DNA of 64,000 nt from NCBI RefSeq assembly GCF_008711175.1, contig NZ_VWNF01000045.1, forward strand, positions 124,001 to 188,000, in the 5' to 3' direction. Of the stretch, positions 48,300 to 56,083 are shown in pieces. The translations under genes were made by a program, and so were the position numbers. The notes under the pieces were generated by a model, which was not told the DNA's origin, ran no database searches, and worked only from the letters and a program-made list of their open reading frames with translations. Source of the DNA: Nesterenkonia ebinurensis (GTDB taxonomy: Bacteria; Actinomycetota; Actinomycetes; Actinomycetales; Micrococcaceae). Position 1 is the first letter of the stretch; each line of letters opens with the position of its first letter.

Positions 48300-49487
48300 T
48301 CACACTTTGGGGTGCAGGACGACTTTGATGCAGCCGTCCTCCTTCTTCTGGAACATCTCGTAGGCGCTGGGGGCCTGGCTGAGGGGGAGCCGGTGGGTGA
48401 CGAAGTCGTCGATGCCCAGTGGATCCTCGGAATCCTCCACCAGCGGCAGCAGATCATCGACCCAGCGCTTCACGTTGGCCTGGCCCATGGTCACCTGGAT
48501 CTGCTTATCGAACAGGGTCAGCATGGGCAGGGGAGAGGCCTGGCCCCCGTAGACCCCGGAGAGGCTGAGTGTTCCGCCGCGGCGCACCAGGTCGATCCCG
48601 GTGTAGAGGGCCGCCAGCCGGTCCATGCCGAACTTATCCATCACCGGTTTGCCGAGCTTGTCCGGCAGATACTGGGTCCCGAGCTGAGCGACTTTGGCCA
48701 GCCTGGATTGGCTGTCACCGTGGGCCTCCATGCCCACCGCGTCGATCACAGCATCGGGACCTCGGCCCTGGGTGGCTTCTTTGATCGCGCCCAGCGAATC
48801 CTCGGTGTTGTCGTAGACGAGCACACCCTGCCGGGCTGCCATCTCGCGCCGTTCGGACACCGGGTCGATCGCGTGGACCGTCAGTCCTAGGTGCTTTGCG
48901 ATTCGGGCGGAGAACTGACCGATGGGACCCAGCCCAAGCACGGCCACGGAGTCACCGGGGGAGCGCTGGGCATAAGCCACCGCCTGCCGGGCGGTGGGCA
49001 GCACATCGGAGAGGAACAGGTATCTGTGGTCCTCCAGCTCATCGCCCACTTTGATGGGACCGTAGTCGGCGTGGGGAACCCGCAGGTACTCGGCCTGCCC
49101 GCCGGGGACGGATCCGTAGACCTCGGAGTAGCCGAAGAGCTTTGCCCCTGATCCTTGTTCGGTGACCTGGGTGGTCTCGCACTGAGTCTGCAGGCCCTGG
49201 TCGCAGAAAAAGCAGTCGCCACAGGCGATCTGGAAAGGGACCACCACACGGTCGCCGGAGCGCAGATTGCTCTCAGGTCCGGCCTCTACTACACGGCCCA
49301 TGGGTTCGTGGCCCACAATGTCTCCGGGCTTCATGAAGGGGCCGAGAACTTCGTAGAGATGGAGATCAGATCCGCAGATCGCGGTAGAGGTCACTTCAAT
49401 AATAGCATCGTTGGGCTCTTCCACGCGAGGATCCGGGACATCCTCCACCGACATTGTGCGTGGACCCTGCCATGTCACAGCTTTCAT
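48300..49487 (-). CDS. Zinc-dependent alcohol dehydrogenase (glutathione-independent formaldehyde dehydrogenase-like)
   Basis: 395 residues. The catalytic-zinc region is AICGSDLHLYE with GHEPMGRV. The structural zinc Cys cluster is CGDCFFCDQGLQTQC. Rossmann motif VAVLGLGPIGQFSARIA. This layout fits the zinc-ADH group that oxidises formaldehyde or other short alcohols without glutathione. It is the first gene of the three-gene minus-strand operon. Confidence 0.85.
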   Translation of the reverse strand: MKAVTWQGPRTMSVEDVPDPRVEEPNDAIIEVTSTAICGSDLHLYEVLGPFMKPGDIVGHEPMGRVVEAGPESNLRSGDRVVVPFQIACGDCFFCDQGLQTQCETTQVTEQGSGAKLFGYSEVYGSVPGGQAEYLRVPHADYGPIKVGDELEDHRYLFLSDVLPTARQAVAYAQRSPGDSVAVLGLGPIGQFSARIAKHLGLTVHAIDPVSERREMAARQGVLVYDNTEDSLGAIKEATQGRGPDAVIDAVGMEAHGDSQSRLAKVAQLGTQYLPDKLGKPVMDKFGMDRLAALYTGIDLVRRGGTLSLSGVYGGQASPLPMLTLFDKQIQVTMGQANVKRWVDDLLPLVEDSEDPLGIDDFVTHRLPLSQAPSAYEMFQKKEDGCIKVVLHPKV

Positions 49488-49611
49488 TGCGTCCTCCTTG
49501 AACGGTGGGTGACGCGTGCTTCGGACAGATGTCAGCCTAACGACGCTCGGCTTGACTCCGGCTGGACATGACCATGAGGTTCAGTCAGAGTTTCCCCAGG
49601 TCAGCCAGGTG

Positions 49612-50001
49612 TTATGTGGTGGACGAGGATGTGTGAACCCGGGTGAGCAGTCTGCGGCCCACCAGGAGCACGCAGAGAGTACCGGTGGCCACTAGGACGA
49701 AGGACAGCTGCACCCCACTGTCGGTGAAGAGCTGGCGCAGCAGCATCCCCAGGGTGACAGTCAGGGCAACGACGACGACGCCGGCAGGCCAGATCTGCCA
49801 AGGGCGACTCCAGGACCTCGTCACGATCCATCCGGCAGCCAGCCCCACCAGGAACGGCCAAGCCGTGGTGAGAATCTCCGTCGGGGCCAACCCAGAGTCG
49901 TGAGCCCGGTTGCCCAGCGCGGCGAAGAGCAGCACCAGCAGGGCATCGGCGAGGAAGAGGGGGAGGCTGAGCATGGGACCAGGGTACAGGGCGAAACACA
50001 T
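49612..50001 (-). CDS. DUF3054 membrane protein
   Basis: 129 residues with four membrane segments (about 12-28, 42-60, 70-88, 98-115) and conserved TTAWPFLVGLAAGWIV. The start is either the ATG at 50001, close behind the AT-rich TATATT, or the ATG at 49974; neither has a good ribosome site. The function is unknown. The region between this gene and the ADH gene holds nothing evident. Confidence 0.75.
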   Translation of the reverse strand: MCFALYPGPMLSLPLFLADALLVLLFAALGNRAHDSGLAPTEILTTAWPFLVGLAAGWIVTRSWSRPWQIWPAGVVVVALTVTLGMLLRQLFTDSGVQLSFVLVATGTLCVLLVGRRLLTRVHTSSSTT

Positions 50002-50006
50002 AACCT

Positions 50007-50018
50007 GACATAATATAG
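50007..50018 (+). repeat. 12-bp direct repeat GACATAATATAG, right copy
   Basis: Second copy of the 47083 sequence in the same orientation. Here it overlaps a -10-like TATATT for DUF3054 on the minus strand, so it may simply be promoter sequence. Confidence 0.4.
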
Positions 50019-50155
50019 ATTATCGGCTCGCTTCTGGCCGGAGTTCCATCCCAGATGGGCGGTGAGCGGCCAACCGGGCTCACGATATGGGCACTAAGCC
50101 GGTCTCGGGCACGCCCCTTGGGCACGTGGATCACTGCGCATGCGAGACTGATCGA

Positions 50156-50878
50156 ATGCAGAGCGGCTTCACTATTGACGGACTTGCCAACGCCCGTGAT
50201 CTCGGTGGACTGGATCGAGCAGACGGCTCGACAACGCCGACTGGCGTGTTTATCCGCGCTGAGACGCTTGACCGAATGACTCCATCAGGATGGGAGCGCC
50301 TCTCGGCCTACGGGGTCCGCACCGTGATCGACCTGCGACGGCCGCAGGAACGAACCGGTGAGATTCCAGATGGCCTCCGGCGCGTCAACGTAGACCTCGA
50401 CGGCGATGACCACACGTTCTGGGCTCCCCTGGAGGCTGACGGCCGGTGGGGCACACCGCTCTATTACCTGTCGCACCTTGATGAACTGCCACACCGCCTC
50501 GCAGAGGTCTTGCAAGCAATCGCATCCGCTGATGAGGGCGCCGTCCTCTTCCATTGCGGCGCAGGCTGGGATCGCACGGGCCTGGTGGCCGCTGTCCTGC
50601 TACGTGCTCTGGACGTGACAGAAGACGCTGCGGTGGCCGACTACCTTGCGTCCTTCTCGAACGCGGAGGCCATGGCCACGCTTCACAAACGCTCATTCCA
50701 CGCTGAGGAGCGTCGGGAGATTCTCGCTCGTTTCGGCCATACCGCAGAGACGGCCTTCCGAACCGCCTACCAGAACCTCGATCTGGATGAGTGGTTTGGC
50801 CGGACCGACATCGACCCCGCAACCCGCCTCGCTGTCACGACCTGGCGTGGATATGCCACTGCCAGTGCGTTGCGCTGA
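50156..50878 (+). CDS. Tyrosine/serine phosphatase-like protein (PTP fold)
   Basis: 240 residues from the ATG at 50156, six bases after GAGACT, so probably leaderless. The N terminus IDGLANARDLGGLDRADGSTT and YGVRTVIDLRRPQE are typical of the MptpB/LipA-type phosphatases. The P-loop HCGAGWDRTG carries the catalytic Cys and Arg (CX5R) with Asp upstream. The substrate could be phosphotyrosine, phosphoserine or phosphoinositide. It lies in an accessory-looking stretch. Confidence 0.88.
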   Translation: MQSGFTIDGLANARDLGGLDRADGSTTPTGVFIRAETLDRMTPSGWERLSAYGVRTVIDLRRPQERTGEIPDGLRRVNVDLDGDDHTFWAPLEADGRWGTPLYYLSHLDELPHRLAEVLQAIASADEGAVLFHCGAGWDRTGLVAAVLLRALDVTEDAAVADYLASFSNAEAMATLHKRSFHAEERREILARFGHTAETAFRTAYQNLDLDEWFGRTDIDPATRLAVTTWRGYATASALR

Positions 50879-50897
50879 AAACGGTAGCCTGGAATGT

Positions 50898-51422
50898 GTG
50901 AATGGCTCTGCGTTTCTGATGACCGCCGTGCTGTTGCTGTTTGTCCTCATTGTTGTGGTGGCTGTGGTCAGCAGCATCAAACGTGTTCCCCATGGACGAG
51001 CCGCCGTCGTGGAGCGCCTGGGAAGGTTCCACCGAGTAGCCGACCGGCCGGGCACAGTCCTGTTGCTGCCCCTTTTTGACCGCGTTGCGCACTGGGTGGA
51101 TATGACCGAGCAGCAGATCGAGTTTCCGCCAGAACCTGTGCCGACTAAAGACAAGCATGAGGTGGTCGCCTCCGGAACGGTCCGGCTACAGGTTGCGGAC
51201 CCTCGTGCCGCCGTCTACGAGATTCTCGACTACCAGACCGCGGTCCAGAAGGTGACGCTGACGACCACGCATAACATCATCGGCGGAATGACCCGCCAGG
51301 ATTCATTCTCCGCTCGCGGATCACTGTCCAGAGCCGTTGGTACAGAGCTCAACAAGCATGCGACCAGGTGGGGCCTGCGTGTCCTCGAGGTCCGCATTGA
51401 GGATATCTCCCCCACCTCATGA
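50898..51422 (+). pseudogene. SPFH/band-7 gene truncated at its 3' end
   Basis: 174 residues from a GTG (alternative ATG 50919). N-terminal membrane helix (LLLFVLIVVVAVVSS), then the SPFH core RVPHGRAAVVERLGRFH, TEQQIEFPPEPVPTKDKHEV and LRVLEVRIEDISPTS, where it stops. The intact paralogue at 53578 continues for over 250 residues (coiled coil and tail) beyond this point. The break lies 27 bases from the FitB-type toxin gene, so arrival of that module probably removed the 3' half. It may still produce a short protein. Confidence 0.65.
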
Positions 51423-51449
51423 GTGCACGCAGTATGCGGCTCTCATGCT

Positions 51450-51869
51450 TTAAACTTCCCAGGGGTTGATCAGACGCAAGCCCAAGTCCGCGAAGTCCTT
51501 GGTGTTGCGCGTAGCGAGCTCGGCATCATAGGACATGGCAATAGCGGCGATCTGCGCATCGGCGGTCTCTATTGGCCGGCCTCCCGACCTTCGGGCGGCA
51601 CGGATCTCACCGTAATATCGGCTGGCGCGATGGTCGAAGGAGAGAACGGCACCTCCAAAGTCATGCTCGATGATGGACTCGACCATCATCGAAGTCGCCT
51701 GGCGACGCCTGCCGTCGGGCATTTGGGCAACCCCGGCGCGCAGCTCAGCGGCCGTGATTGAGGTGATCGCGAGCTTTTGCCACATTTGCGCATCGAGCCA
51801 GACGATGACTGCTGCGGACGGATCTGGCCGAAATGTCTCCGAGACGATGTTCGTATCCAGGATGATCAT
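51450..51869 (-). CDS. FitB/VapC-type PIN-domain toxin
   Basis: 139 residues. PIN active site: Asp in IILDTNIVSE, Glu in AAELRAGVA, Asp pair in ETADAQIAAIA and Asp in TKDFADLGL. It opens with an ATG that overlaps the antitoxin stop (ATGA). The ordering and the ribbon-helix-helix partner match the FitAB type rather than the AbrB-type vapBC at 27247. A predicted RNase toxin. Confidence 0.9.
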   Translation of the reverse strand: MIILDTNIVSETFRPDPSAAVIVWLDAQMWQKLAITSITAAELRAGVAQMPDGRRRQATSMMVESIIEHDFGGAVLSFDHRASRYYGEIRAARRSGGRPIETADAQIAAIAMSYDAELATRNTKDFADLGLRLINPWEV

Positions 51870-52120
51870 GTCATCTCACCAAAGTCGACAGCGCGTGCTG
51901 GGCTGCCGTCTCTGGGTGGGACTTCAAACTCCGGAGAACCCGCTGCGAGAAAACGCTGATGAATCGTGGTGCCCAACCCGTATTTTGGCCTCTCCCCTGT
52001 CACTGAACGCTCAAGGATCTCCCGAGCCTCTGCCTCCATCGAGTGCCCCTTCTGTGCCGCGCGGACACGAATCCGCTCCTTGGCGTCGTCGTCAATTCCC
52101 CTGATCAGCATGTCCGCCAT
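51866..52120 (-). CDS. FitA-type ribbon-helix-helix antitoxin
   Basis: 84 residues from the ATG at 52120 (MADMLIRGIDDDAKERIRVRAAQKG), with AGGAG upstream; the frame is open ten codons further. The N-terminal Arc-like fold continues with HSMEAEAREILERSV. The C-terminal tail contacts the toxin. It should repress its own promoter, where a small palindrome overlaps the -10. Confidence 0.88.
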   Translation of the reverse strand: MADMLIRGIDDDAKERIRVRAAQKGHSMEAEAREILERSVTGERPKYGLGTTIHQRFLAAGSPEFEVPPRDGSPARAVDFGEMT

Positions 52121-52144
52121 AAGATCACTCCTATTCCCCAACGA

Positions 52145-52155
52145 TATCAATGATA
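52145..52155. promoter_or_regulatory. Palindrome TATCAATGATA in the fitAB promoter
   Basis: A perfect 11-bp palindrome that contains the minus-strand -10-like TATCAT, upstream of the antitoxin start. A natural operator for the FitA dimer. Confidence 0.55.
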
Positions 52156-52202
52156 GCGCATTGGCTTCACCGCGAAACGCCTCCGAACTGTAGTGTGAGT
52201 CT

Positions 52203-52940
52203 ATGTTCTTGGAGAATCTGGGTTTCGATGCTGTGGATCCTCAGCGATTGGGTAAATTCTGGGAGGCTGTTGTCGGCGGCGAACGGCTCACTGATGACGA
52301 CGGCATCTACGAGACACGGATGACTGTGGATGACGGCCCTGTGCTGGACCTGTGCTTCCAGCGTGTGCCCGAGCCGCCGTCGGAGCCGCTGCGTTTCCAC
52401 CTCGATCTCCATGGCGGTGCAGACCAGGCCGCAGTCGTTCAGCGCCTGCTGAACCTGGGCGCCTCTCCCCTGGATATCGGTCAGGGCGCCGTTCCCTGGG
52501 TCGTCCTCGCTGACCCGGAGGGCAATCCGTTCTGCGTGATGGAGGAGCGCCCCGCCTACACGAAGACCGGCCCCATCGCTGCACTGCCCCTGGACTGCAG
52601 TGACCCTGACGCCTCCGCTGACTTCTGGTCCTGGCTCACCGGATGGACTGAGGTGCCAGGGGTTGCGCCTCGGACGCTTCGGCACGGCTCAGGGCGCGGC
52701 CCATTGCTGGAAATGTGTCCTGAAGCCAGGTCCAAAGGGCCGTCGAAGAACCGGCTGCACATGGACATCCGTCTTGAGCGTGGCGACGATCCTGACCTGG
52801 TCGCAGCAGGAATAGCCCAGCGCGGAGGCCGAGAGCTGCACCCCGGCTGGGGCGATCTGCCCTGGCGCACCTATGCCGATCCCTCAGGCAATGAGCTCTG
52901 CGTCCTGCCGGTGCGGACTGGCGCACCCCCGGAGGCCTAA
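52203..52940 (+). CDS. Two-domain glyoxalase/VOC family protein
   Basis: 245 residues with two VOC modules. Module 1: LGFDAVDPQRLGKFWEAVVGGE ... WVVLADPEGNPFCVME. Module 2: LDCSDPDASADFWSWLTGWTE ... WRTYADPSGNELCVLP. Members bind small molecules or act as dioxygenase, isomerase or resistance proteins; the substrate is unknown. TAGTGT lies exactly six bases before the ATG, so leaderless. It faces the antitoxin gene divergently. Confidence 0.85.
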   Translation: MFLENLGFDAVDPQRLGKFWEAVVGGERLTDDDGIYETRMTVDDGPVLDLCFQRVPEPPSEPLRFHLDLHGGADQAAVVQRLLNLGASPLDIGQGAVPWVVLADPEGNPFCVMEERPAYTKTGPIAALPLDCSDPDASADFWSWLTGWTEVPGVAPRTLRHGSGRGPLLEMCPEARSKGPSKNRLHMDIRLERGDDPDLVAAGIAQRGGRELHPGWGDLPWRTYADPSGNELCVLPVRTGAPPEA

Positions 52941-53037
52941 GCCGTAGGCTGCCCGCGGCGCCTCGACGTTGTTCGGGTATATCGATAAGCTGTAAACACG
53001 TGTATAGATGCAGGTCACAGCCGCAAGACGGGGGTCG

Positions 53038-53526
53038 ATGATGATTGAGTGGTTCGGTGAGAACCTCTGGGCGGCCTGGCTTGCCCTGACCTTCGTGCTG
53101 GCCGTCATCGAGTCCTTTGTGCTGGACCTGATGTTCCTCATGCTGGCCGTGGGCGCCCTGGCGGCTATGACAGTCTCCTTGGCCGGCGGTGAGGCCTGGC
53201 TGCAGGTAGTCGTCGGTTCGGTGACCGCCCTGCTGATGCTTGGCGCTGTGCGCCCGGTGGCTCTGAAGCACCTCAAGAAAGGACCCGAGGGCCAGCTGAC
53301 CAATATCGATCGTATGCAGGGCCTGCAGGCAGAGACCATCGAGACCGTCACCGAGACCTCAGGCCTGGCCGAAGTGGACGGCGACACCTGGACCGCCCGG
53401 GCCGCCGGCGACTTCCAGATCCAACCGGGGGCTGCCGCCGTCGTGGAATCTGTGGACGGCGCCACCGTCTATCTCAAGCCCGCGCCAAGCATCGAGTGGG
53501 ATGATCCTCAGACACGCGAAGTCTGA
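53038..53526 (+). CDS. NfeD-like membrane protein
   Basis: 162 residues from the ATG at 53038 behind a GGGGG ribosome site (53041 equally possible). Two hydrophobic spans (about 13-35 and 42-73) are followed by an OB-fold domain GLQAETIETVTETSGLAEVDGDTWTARA. NfeD proteins stabilise or activate SPFH scaffolds, and the SPFH gene is the next one, 51 bases downstream. Confidence 0.85.
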   Translation: MMIEWFGENLWAAWLALTFVLAVIESFVLDLMFLMLAVGALAAMTVSLAGGEAWLQVVVGSVTALLMLGAVRPVALKHLKKGPEGQLTNIDRMQGLQAETIETVTETSGLAEVDGDTWTARAAGDFQIQPGAAAVVESVDGATVYLKPAPSIEWDDPQTREV

Positions 53527-53577
53527 ACCAATACTGAGACTGATACAGAGCGCAACCGAACAGGACGGATGGTCAAT

Positions 53578-54882
53578 ATGCCAGAATTAGTCGTGATAGT
53601 CGTACTCCTGGCGCTGGTCGCCTTTGTGGTGGTGGTACTGGCCCAGAGCGTGCGAATCATTCCCCAGGCCCGCGCCGGAATCATTGAACGCCTCGGAAAG
53701 TACCAGCGCACCCAGGGCCCCGGACTGACCCTGTTGGTCCCCTTCATTGACCGGCTGCTGCCTAAGTTGGACATGCGTGAGCAGGTGGTCAGCTTCCCGC
53801 CGCAGCCGGTGATCACCGAGGACAACCTGGTGGTCTCCATCGATACCGTGGTCTACTTCCAGATCACTGATCCCAAGGCCGCCACCTACGAGATCCAGAA
53901 CTACATCGTGGCCGTGGAACAGCTGACCACCACCACCCTGCGCAATGTGGTCGGCGGCATGAATCTGGAGGAGGCGCTGACCTCCCGCGACCAGATCAAC
54001 TCCATGCTCCGCGGCGAGCTGGACAAGGTCACCGGCCGCTGGGGCATCCGGGTGGCTCGGGTGGAGCTGAAGGCCATCGATCCCCCACACAGTATCCAGG
54101 ACTCCATGGAGCAGCAGATGCGCGCCGAGCGGAGCCGGCGCGCGGCCATCCTCACCGCCGAGGGGAATAAGCAGTCCGCTATCCTCAACGCTGAGGGTGA
54201 GCGCCAGGCGGCCATCCTGCAGGCCGAAGGCGAGGCGCAGTCTCGCATCCTGGCCGCCAATGCTGAGGCCCAGGCCATTGAAACAGTGTTCAACGCGGTG
54301 CACGCCTCCGAGCCCAGCCCCGAGCTGCTCTCCTACCAATACCTGCAGACCCTGCCGGAGATGGCCAAGTCCGAGTCCAACACCATGTTCGTGATTCCGG
54401 GCGAATTCGGCGAGGCCCTCAAGTCACTCTCCGGAGCCTTTGGAGGCAACGACGACGCCCCCGGCGGCCAGTCGTCTTTCGAGGAGCGCGAAAAGGCCCT
54501 GGAGGCACGTGCCGAGCGGCTGAAGAAGCGCCGCGAACAGGACCAGGTCTCATCCGGCGGCAAGGGCAAGCCCGGCATCTCCAGCGCCATCGCCGATCTG
54601 GCAGAGTCGGCGCGCTCCACATCTGTCACCGATGAGAACAGCCACTACCTGAGCTCCAAGGAGCTTGAAGAGGAGGCTCGGAAGGCTGAGCACGGCAATA
54701 CTTCAGCCGCCGACGCCCCGGTGCCCGCCCTCCAGGACTCCGATGAGGTGCTCAAGCGGGTGGAGGAGACCGCTCCCCCAGAGGCTGATCCCGCACTCAG
54801 CGGATCTCAGGATCCCCCGCATCCGCAGGACGGCCCCGACCAGCAGGGCGCTGAGCAACAGGACTCCGGGCAGAACAGCTGA
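53578..54882 (+). CDS. SPFH/band-7 (stomatin/flotillin-like) membrane scaffold protein
   Basis: 434 residues from the ATG at 53578 (AGGACGG upstream; 53569 is possible). N-terminal membrane helix VVIVVLLALVAFVVVVLAQSV, then the SPFH domain RIIPQARAGIIERLGKYQRT through IRVARVELKAIDPPHSIQDSMEQQMRAER. A coiled coil of Ala/Glu repeats ILNAEGERQAAILQAEG and a long acidic, low-complexity tail (about 300-434) follow. Together with NfeD it would organise membrane microdomains or protease control. Confidence 0.92.
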   Translation: MPELVVIVVLLALVAFVVVVLAQSVRIIPQARAGIIERLGKYQRTQGPGLTLLVPFIDRLLPKLDMREQVVSFPPQPVITEDNLVVSIDTVVYFQITDPKAATYEIQNYIVAVEQLTTTTLRNVVGGMNLEEALTSRDQINSMLRGELDKVTGRWGIRVARVELKAIDPPHSIQDSMEQQMRAERSRRAAILTAEGNKQSAILNAEGERQAAILQAEGEAQSRILAANAEAQAIETVFNAVHASEPSPELLSYQYLQTLPEMAKSESNTMFVIPGEFGEALKSLSGAFGGNDDAPGGQSSFEEREKALEARAERLKKRREQDQVSSGGKGKPGISSAIADLAESARSTSVTDENSHYLSSKELEEEARKAEHGNTSAADAPVPALQDSDEVLKRVEETAPPEADPALSGSQDPPHPQDGPDQQGAEQQDSGQNS

Positions 54883-54955
54883 GCAGCGGAATAACTGAGC
54901 CGGCGCCGTCGTTGGCTATTCGGAATAGAACTGTCACCGTATCTAAGGAGCAGCG

Positions 54956-55297
54956 ATGAGTGATCGCAGCCTGCGCGGAATGCGCCTGGGCGCTCAGTCC
55001 ATGGAGACTGAGTCCGGCGTGGAGCCGGCCCCCCGTCAAGACGTCGAGTACATCTGTGAGGACGGCGAGAAGATCACCGTGACCTTCGCAGCTGATGCCG
55101 AGATCCCGCCTACCTGGACCTCGAACTCGGGCAAGGTCGGTGTCCTGGCTGAAGGTGAGGTTCCTGAGGAGGAGCCGGAGAAGCCGGTACGCACCCACTG
55201 GGATATGCTTCTGGAGCGGCGCAGCGAGAAGGAGCTCGAGGATATCCTCAAAGATCGGCTCAAGATTCTCCGCGAAAAGCGCGGCGAGAAAGTCTGA
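54956..55297 (+). CDS. rbpA: RbpA, RNA polymerase-binding transcription activator
   Basis: 113 residues with AAGGAG upstream. Family start RSLRGMRLGAQSMETESG, core fold APRQDVEYICEDGEKITVTFAADAEIPPTW and sigma-interacting C-terminal region RTHWDMLLERRSEKELEDILKDRLKIL. It stabilises principal sigma in RNA polymerase. Only one of the three zinc cysteines of the Streptomyces type remains, so it is likely zinc-free, as in mycobacteria. Confidence 0.95.
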   Translation: MSDRSLRGMRLGAQSMETESGVEPAPRQDVEYICEDGEKITVTFAADAEIPPTWTSNSGKVGVLAEGEVPEEEPEKPVRTHWDMLLERRSEKELEDILKDRLKILREKRGEKV

Positions 55298-55302
55298 GTG
55301 GT

Positions 55303-55325
55303 TGGCGGCGACATGCGCGCCGCCA
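55303..55325 (+). terminator. Hairpin directly after rbpA
   Basis: An 8-bp GC stem (TGGCGGCG with CGCCGCCA) and seven-base loop, six bases after the stop. No T-run. It may work together with the stronger hairpin at 55342. Confidence 0.4.
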
Positions 55326-55332
55326 GCGAGAA

Positions 55333-56073
55333 CTAGCGCCGAAAAGCCCTGGCCTTGTTTGCCAGGGCTTTTGCGCGTGCGGCAAAACCCCATTTGGTGA
55401 CATTGGCCACAGCCTCCACCACGATTCCGCCGTTCATCTTCGACTCCCCCAGGGTGCGCTCCACAAAAGTAATGGGCACCTCTTTGATGGTCTTGCCCTG
55501 CCGGGCCACCCGGAAGGTCATATCTACCTGAAACCCGTAGCCCACCGACTCGATGGAGCTGAGATCGATATCCTCCAGGGTGCTGCGCCTAAAGACCCGG
55601 AACCCGGCGGTGATGTCGCGGACCCTCAGACCCAGCATGGTCCGTGAGTAGAGGCTGCCCGCCCGGGAGATCAGCTCCCGGTGCAGCGGCCAGTTCACCA
55701 CCGAGCCGCCGGGCACCCAGCGTGAGCCGATCACCAGATCGGCGTAGTCGATCTCGCTCAGCAGGTCTGGCAGCTGTTCGGGCTGGTGTGAGCCGTCGGC
55801 GTCCAGCTCCACGAAAGCGTCATAGCCCCGTTCCAGCCCCCAGGTGAACCCGGCGATATATGCCCCACCCAGGCCGTCCTTCCTCACCCGGTGCAGCACA
55901 TGCACCTGATCATCAGCCACGGCCATCTGCTCGGCCAGGCCCCCGGTGCCGTCGGGGCTGTTGTCGTCCACAATCAGCACCTCGGACTCCGGGACTGCCG
56001 CGCGCAGCCGGTCCACGGTGGTGGGCAGCGCCTCGATCTCGTTATAGGTGGGGATGATGGTCAGGATCTTCAT
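55333..56073 (-). CDS. ppm1: Polyprenol monophosphomannose synthase (GT2 family)
   Basis: 246 residues from the ATG at 56073. GT2 glycosyltransferase: IIPTYNEIEALPTTVDRL, IVDDNSPDGTG and the DxD at 91-93 in VELDADGSHQP. Later VIGSRWVPGGSVVNWP and MTFRVARQGKTIKEVPITFVERTLGESKM. It transfers mannose from GDP-mannose to polyprenol phosphate. It lacks the N-acyltransferase domain fused in some mycobacteria. Its last codons encode half of a bidirectional terminator. Confidence 0.92.
   Translation of the reverse strand: MKILTIIPTYNEIEALPTTVDRLRAAVPESEVLIVDDNSPDGTGGLAEQMAVADDQVHVLHRVRKDGLGGAYIAGFTWGLERGYDAFVELDADGSHQPEQLPDLLSEIDYADLVIGSRWVPGGSVVNWPLHRELISRAGSLYSRTMLGLRVRDITAGFRVFRRSTLEDIDLSSIESVGYGFQVDMTFRVARQGKTIKEVPITFVERTLGESKMNGGIVVEAVANVTKWGFAARAKALANKARAFRR
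55342..55372. terminator. Bidirectional terminator inside the ppm1 3' coding end
   Basis: A perfect 12-bp stem AAAAGCCCTGGC / GCCAGGGCTTTT with a 7-base loop; T4 ends the stem in both directions. It lies within the last 13 codons of ppm1 (KALANKARAF) and behind the rbpA stop, so it can end both convergent transcripts. Confidence 0.8.
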
Positions 56074-56083
56074 GGCCACCAAC

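Noticed and set aside
49601-50134. 177-residue frame overlapping DUF3054
   Set aside because: Its composition (Arg/Pro-rich) is that of an off-frame shadow; the DUF3054 frame has proper membrane helices.
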